Below are positions 5,380 to 7,660 of a stretch of 7,660 bases of DNA, piece after piece. The DNA lies in the NCBI GenBank assembly GCA_002497965.1, contig DAFR01000133.1, forward strand, positions 4,317 through 11,976, read 5' to 3'. Position 1 is the stretch's first letter; every line of letters begins with the position of its first letter. The notes under the pieces were generated by a model. The model was not told the DNA's origin, did no database searches, and worked only from the letters and a program-made list of their open reading frames with translations. A program made the position numbers and the translations under genes. The DNA is from Methanomicrobiaceae archaeon UBA436. Lineage in GTDB: Archaea > Halobacteriota > Methanomicrobia > Methanomicrobiales > Methanoculleaceae.

Positions 5380-6390
5380 GTGGTGAAGGATTGCTCCACC
5401 GATACGGTAGCACAGGCCGTCAGGGAATACGAGGGTGTCACCCGGAAGAGGGAGATAGGCGATATGATCCGGGCTCTCCGGGTGGACAGCCCAGATGTTG
5501 TCGCATCGTTCGGTGAGGACGCCGCGGTCATCCGGCACAATGCTGAGGATGCGCTGCTGCTTGCAGCAGACGGCATCTGGAGCAGGCTGATGGAGGCGGA
5601 CCCCTTCTGGGCAGGTTACTGTGCAGTGCTCGTGAACATCCACGATATCGCCGCGATGGGTGGGAGACCGGTTGCGATGGTCGATATCCTCTCCGCGGTG
5701 AACGACCAGATCCGCGACGAGGTGGTGCGGGGCATGGTCACCGCATCATCGCAGTTCGGCGTTCCCATCGTTGGCGGGCATCTGCACCCGGATACCCCCT
5801 ACAGCGTCGTGGATGTGGCTATACTGGGGACGGCCAGGATGAGTGAGATCATCTTCTCCCATACAGCAGAAGAGGGAGACAGCGTCGTCGCCGCCATAGA
5901 CCTGGACGGCCGGGTTCACCCCTCCTGGTGGTTCAACTGGGACTCGGTCACGATGAAGTCCGCGGAGGTTGTGCGGGCGCAGATCCGGGTTATGGAGGAC
6001 CTGGGCAGGGAGCACCTGGTGACGGCCGGGAAGGATATCAGCAACCCCGGCGTCATCGGGACGCTCGGGATGCTCCTTGAGGTGAGCGGGAAGGGCGCGG
6101 TGGTCGACCTGGAGTCGATACCGAGGCCCGACCTCGCCACACTCGGCATCTCATTTGAGCACTGGGTGCGGATGTACCCCGGGATGGGATTCATCCTCAC
6201 GGTCAAACCGGAGAACGTGGATGAGGTCTGCCGCAGGTTTGCCGACGTCGGTATGGCGGCAGCCGTCATCGGGGAGGTGAACGGCGATCGGCGTTTGACC
6301 GTCCGCTACCTGGGCAGGGAGACGCAGGTCTTTGACCTGGACAGCGACGGCATCATGCGGATCTTTGCAGGTGGCGGGGGATGCCGGTAA
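5380..6390 (+). CDS. Methanogenesis marker protein 2 (AIR synthase-related)
   Basis: A 336-residue member of the PurM/SelD/ThiL/HypE ATP-binding superfamily, matching methanogenesis marker protein 2, a family confined to methanogens and relatives. The N-terminal half carries the nucleotide/metal-binding signature FGEDAAVI (44-51), AADGIW (62-67), NIHDIAAMGGRP (86-97) and VGGHLHP (130-136). The C-terminal half has GKDISNPGVIG (216-226) and a PGMGF-type glycine motif. Family knowledge suggests an ATP-dependent reaction through a phosphorylated or aminated intermediate, but the substrate is unknown to me. A role in making a methanogenesis cofactor or modified enzyme is inference from its distribution. 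The start is GTG, immediately followed by another GTG; GGTG lies 5 nt upstream. It overlaps mtxX by 10 bp, so translation is probably coupled. Confidence 0.9.
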   Translation: MVKDCSTDTVAQAVREYEGVTRKREIGDMIRALRVDSPDVVASFGEDAAVIRHNAEDALLLAADGIWSRLMEADPFWAGYCAVLVNIHDIAAMGGRPVAMVDILSAVNDQIRDEVVRGMVTASSQFGVPIVGGHLHPDTPYSVVDVAILGTARMSEIIFSHTAEEGDSVVAAIDLDGRVHPSWWFNWDSVTMKSAEVVRAQIRVMEDLGREHLVTAGKDISNPGVIGTLGMLLEVSGKGAVVDLESIPRPDLATLGISFEHWVRMYPGMGFILTVKPENVDEVCRRFADVGMAAAVIGEVNGDRRLTVRYLGRETQVFDLDSDGIMRIFAGGGGCR

Positions 6391-7142
6391 CGATAGGGCT
6401 GGGTGCGGCAAAAGCGGAGGCGAAGATCCTCTCGGCTGCCAGGGCTGTCAGAGGAGAGGTCAACCTGGTTTTATTCGCGCCGCCCGGGACCGCCGACTCG
6501 TTTGGTGATGAGGTCACGGTCATCGATGCCGGGGAGCCGGAGGCCGCCATCGTCGAGGCGCTCTACACCGGCAGGATCGATGCCGCGGTCAGGGGGACGC
6601 TTCCCGCATCCACCACCCTGAAGGCCCTCAAGCGGGCTGCGGGCGTCGACCGCCTGGAGCGGATCGCCCTCCTGGAGACGCCGGACGGCCATCTCTTCCT
6701 CCTGGCCCCTGTCGGGGTCGATGAGGGCTGGACTGTCGAGCAGAAGGTCAGGTTTGCCAGTGCCGGCAGGGATATCGCCAGGCGGTTCGGGCTACCGGAG
6801 GGTGTGGCGATCCTCTCTGGTGGAAGGCTTGGTGATGTTGGGCGTCACCCCGCAGTCGACCGGACGATGGCGGATGCCGAACTCGTCGCCCGCCTGAGCG
6901 GTGCAGAGCATATTGAGATACTGGTCGAGGAGGTGCCAGGGCGGTACGGCCTGGTGATCGCCCCGGACGGTATAACCGGGAACCTGATCTTCCGTACGCT
7001 CGCTCTCCTTGGCGGCGGGAGGGGTCATGGTGCCCCGGTGGTAAATATCGATAGAATATTCGTGGACACCTCGCGCGCCTCAGCAGATTACACCAATGCC
7101 ATAATGCTTGCTAAATCGCTGGTGCTCCCGGAAAAACCATGA
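6381..7142 (+). CDS. mtxX: Methanogenesis marker protein 4, MtxX
   Basis: A 253-residue protein matching MtxX, methanogenesis marker protein 4, distantly related to phosphate acetyl/butyryl transferases. It starts MPVTIGLGAAKAEAKILSAA with a Rossmann-like strand-loop-helix. Further features are VRGTLPAS (about 69-76), ILSGGRLGDVGRHPAVDRT (about 144-162), VIAPDGITGNLIFRTLALLGG (about 193-213, the region most like the PTA/PTB phosphoacyl-binding fold) and FVDTSRASADYTNAIMLA near the end. No biochemical activity is established to my knowledge; an acyl- or methyl-transfer role is inferred from fold and name only. Its ATG lies inside the last codons of mmp2, overlapping by 10 bp, with GGCGGGGG just before it. 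This is an operon with translational coupling. A T8 tract follows 37 bp after the stop. Confidence 0.9.
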   Translation: MPVTIGLGAAKAEAKILSAARAVRGEVNLVLFAPPGTADSFGDEVTVIDAGEPEAAIVEALYTGRIDAAVRGTLPASTTLKALKRAAGVDRLERIALLETPDGHLFLLAPVGVDEGWTVEQKVRFASAGRDIARRFGLPEGVAILSGGRLGDVGRHPAVDRTMADAELVARLSGAEHIEILVEEVPGRYGLVIAPDGITGNLIFRTLALLGGGRGHGAPVVNIDRIFVDTSRASADYTNAIMLAKSLVLPEKP

Positions 7143-7164
7143 TAAATCACTCAAATTATAGATC

Positions 7165-7187
7165 AAGGGGTTTATTCTGTTTTTTTT
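7165..7187 (+). terminator. Oligo-T terminator of the mmp2-mtxX operon
   Basis: An AT-rich stretch ends in TTTATTCTG and eight consecutive T residues (7180-7187). Archaeal RNA polymerase stops at such tracts without needing a hairpin. It lies between the mtxX stop and the histone promoter. Confidence 0.6.
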
Positions 7188-7283
7188 AATCGGTTCGATT
7201 CTCTCTCGATTATCAGGATACCCTCTCCGGATGTACCTTAGAAATGAAAGAGGAACCCGGATCTCTGAGATTATCCCGAAATG

Positions 7284-7293
7284 TTTAAATATT
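7284..7293 (+). promoter_or_regulatory. Strong TATA box of the histone gene
   Basis: TTTAAATATT, preceded by a purine-rich CCGAAATG that resembles a TFB recognition element. A start near 7314 would give a leader of about 14 nt that still holds GGTGGAG (7314-7320). This is the best promoter in the window, as expected for an abundant protein. Confidence 0.65.
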
Positions 7294-7327
7294 AACTGAT
7301 ACACCTCTTTAACGGTGGAGTAAGACT

Positions 7328-7534
7328 ATGGCAGATCTACCCATTGCTGCGGTTGTACGTATCGCAAAGAAGAATGGTGCTGAGAGGGTTGGCAGCGATG
7401 CTGCTGCTGCACTTGTTGCCAAAGCAGAGGCCTACATCGCTGAACTGACCCGGGAAGCCAACAGGCTGGCCCAGCACGCTGGACGCAAGACGATCAAGGC
7501 AGAAGACGTCGAACTCGCGGTCAAGTCCGCGTAA
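7328..7534 (+). CDS. Archaeal histone, HMfA/HMfB type
   Basis: This 68-residue histone-fold protein forms dimers and longer multimers that wrap genomic DNA. It aligns along its full length with HMfB: MADLPIAAVVRIAKKNGAERV at the N-terminus and HAGRKTIKAEDVELAV at the C-terminus. Key residues are kept: R11 and R20 and the R53-K54-T55 loop (DNA contacts), L47, H50 and D60 (dimer-dimer interface), and the R53-D60 salt bridge. G17 matches HMfB G16, the position whose small side chain allows tight stacking into extended histone fibres, so this paralogue is probably able to form them. There is no tail beyond the fold. GGTGGAG (7314-7320) lies 7 nt before the ATG. The gene is monocistronic, with its own promoter. 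Confidence 0.97.
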   Translation: MADLPIAAVVRIAKKNGAERVGSDAAAALVAKAEAYIAELTREANRLAQHAGRKTIKAEDVELAVKSA

Positions 7535-7542
7535 CCCGGCAG

Positions 7543-7579
7543 TTTTCCCTTTCTCTTTACCGGGGTCCATATGGGCCCC
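7543..7579 (+). terminator. Pyrimidine tract and hairpin after the histone gene
   Basis: A T/C-rich run (7543-7558) starts 8 bp after the stop. It is followed by GGGGTCC (7562-7568) pairing with GGGCCCC (7573-7579) around ATAT, with one wobble pair. Termination may occur at the T tract, with the hairpin protecting the 3' end. The near-symmetry could also serve a convergent gene. Confidence 0.5.
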
Positions 7580-7660
7580 ATTCTCCGATCCGAACCGTCA
7601 GCCCGAGCGCCGACCGTCGGCCGGAGGTGTGACTGGTTCCGGTTTCAAAACTTCGATTGC
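7580..7660. other. Right edge: no assignable gene
   Basis: ACCGTCAGCC (7594-7603) and ACCGTCGGCC (7613-7622) are near-identical repeats 19 bp apart, and GCCGAC/GTCGGC (7609-7621) is a palindrome. On the minus strand a frame is open from the edge to a TGA at 7600-7598 and could be the last 20 codons of a convergent gene (AIEVLKPEPVTPPADGRRSG). On the plus strand GGAGGTG (7623-7629) is a perfect Shine-Dalgarno sequence but has no well-spaced start. The data do not decide between these. Confidence 0.25.

Noticed and set aside
7189..7203. GGTTCGATTC, resembling the T-loop/B-box of a tRNA
   Set aside because: No acceptor, D or anticodon arms can be formed around it, and it directly follows a T8 tract. 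Chance match.
7598..7660. Open minus-strand frame at the right edge, possible end of a convergent gene
   Set aside because: Only 20 codons are visible, an alternative minus frame is also open, and codon use does not decide. Mentioned in the right-edge entry but not called as a CDS.

Overview
The window comes from a methanogenic archaeon, most likely a Methanomicrobiales member close to Methanoculleus. The lineage call is an inference. It rests on an archaeal histone, an archaeal clamp-loader large subunit, two methanogenesis-marker proteins, archaeal TATA-type promoters and GC-rich third codon positions. No insertion sequence, prophage, CRISPR array, rRNA or tRNA was found.

Layout. Positions 1-386 (minus) hold the N-terminal part of an unrecognised acidic protein that runs off the left edge; its frame stays open back to a GTG at 608. 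Between it and the next gene is a stretch rich in strong inverted repeats (about 600-830). Positions 894-1430 (plus) encode a small HEAT-repeat protein followed by a hairpin terminator. A two-gene plus-strand unit follows: a yeast-type cytosine deaminase (1569-2003) and an exported acetolactate decarboxylase (2011-2820). Facing it is archaemetzincin (2834-3376, minus). Back to back with archaemetzincin, only 11 bp away, is a UPF0146 family protein (3388-3798, plus), whose stop codon overlaps that of the replication factor C large subunit (3795-5156, minus). A 223-bp divergent region separates rfcL from a plus-strand operon of methanogenesis marker protein 2 (5380-6390) and marker protein 4/MtxX (6381-7142), which overlap by 10 bp. 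A T8 tract ends this operon, and a histone gene with its own strong promoter (7328-7534) closes the window.

How the genes relate. Most of this is chromosomal core: DNA replication (RfcL), chromatin (histone) and methanogenesis-associated proteins (Mmp2, MtxX). The deaminase/decarboxylase pair looks like accessory metabolism: pyrimidine salvage next to acetolactate-to-acetoin conversion outside the membrane. I see no direct biochemical link between the two. I found no clearly new multi-gene system. The points most worth a second look are the structured block at 600-830, the exported acetolactate decarboxylase, the fungal-type cytosine deaminase, and the compact divergent start region at 3371-3393, where both start codons form the arms of one inverted repeat.
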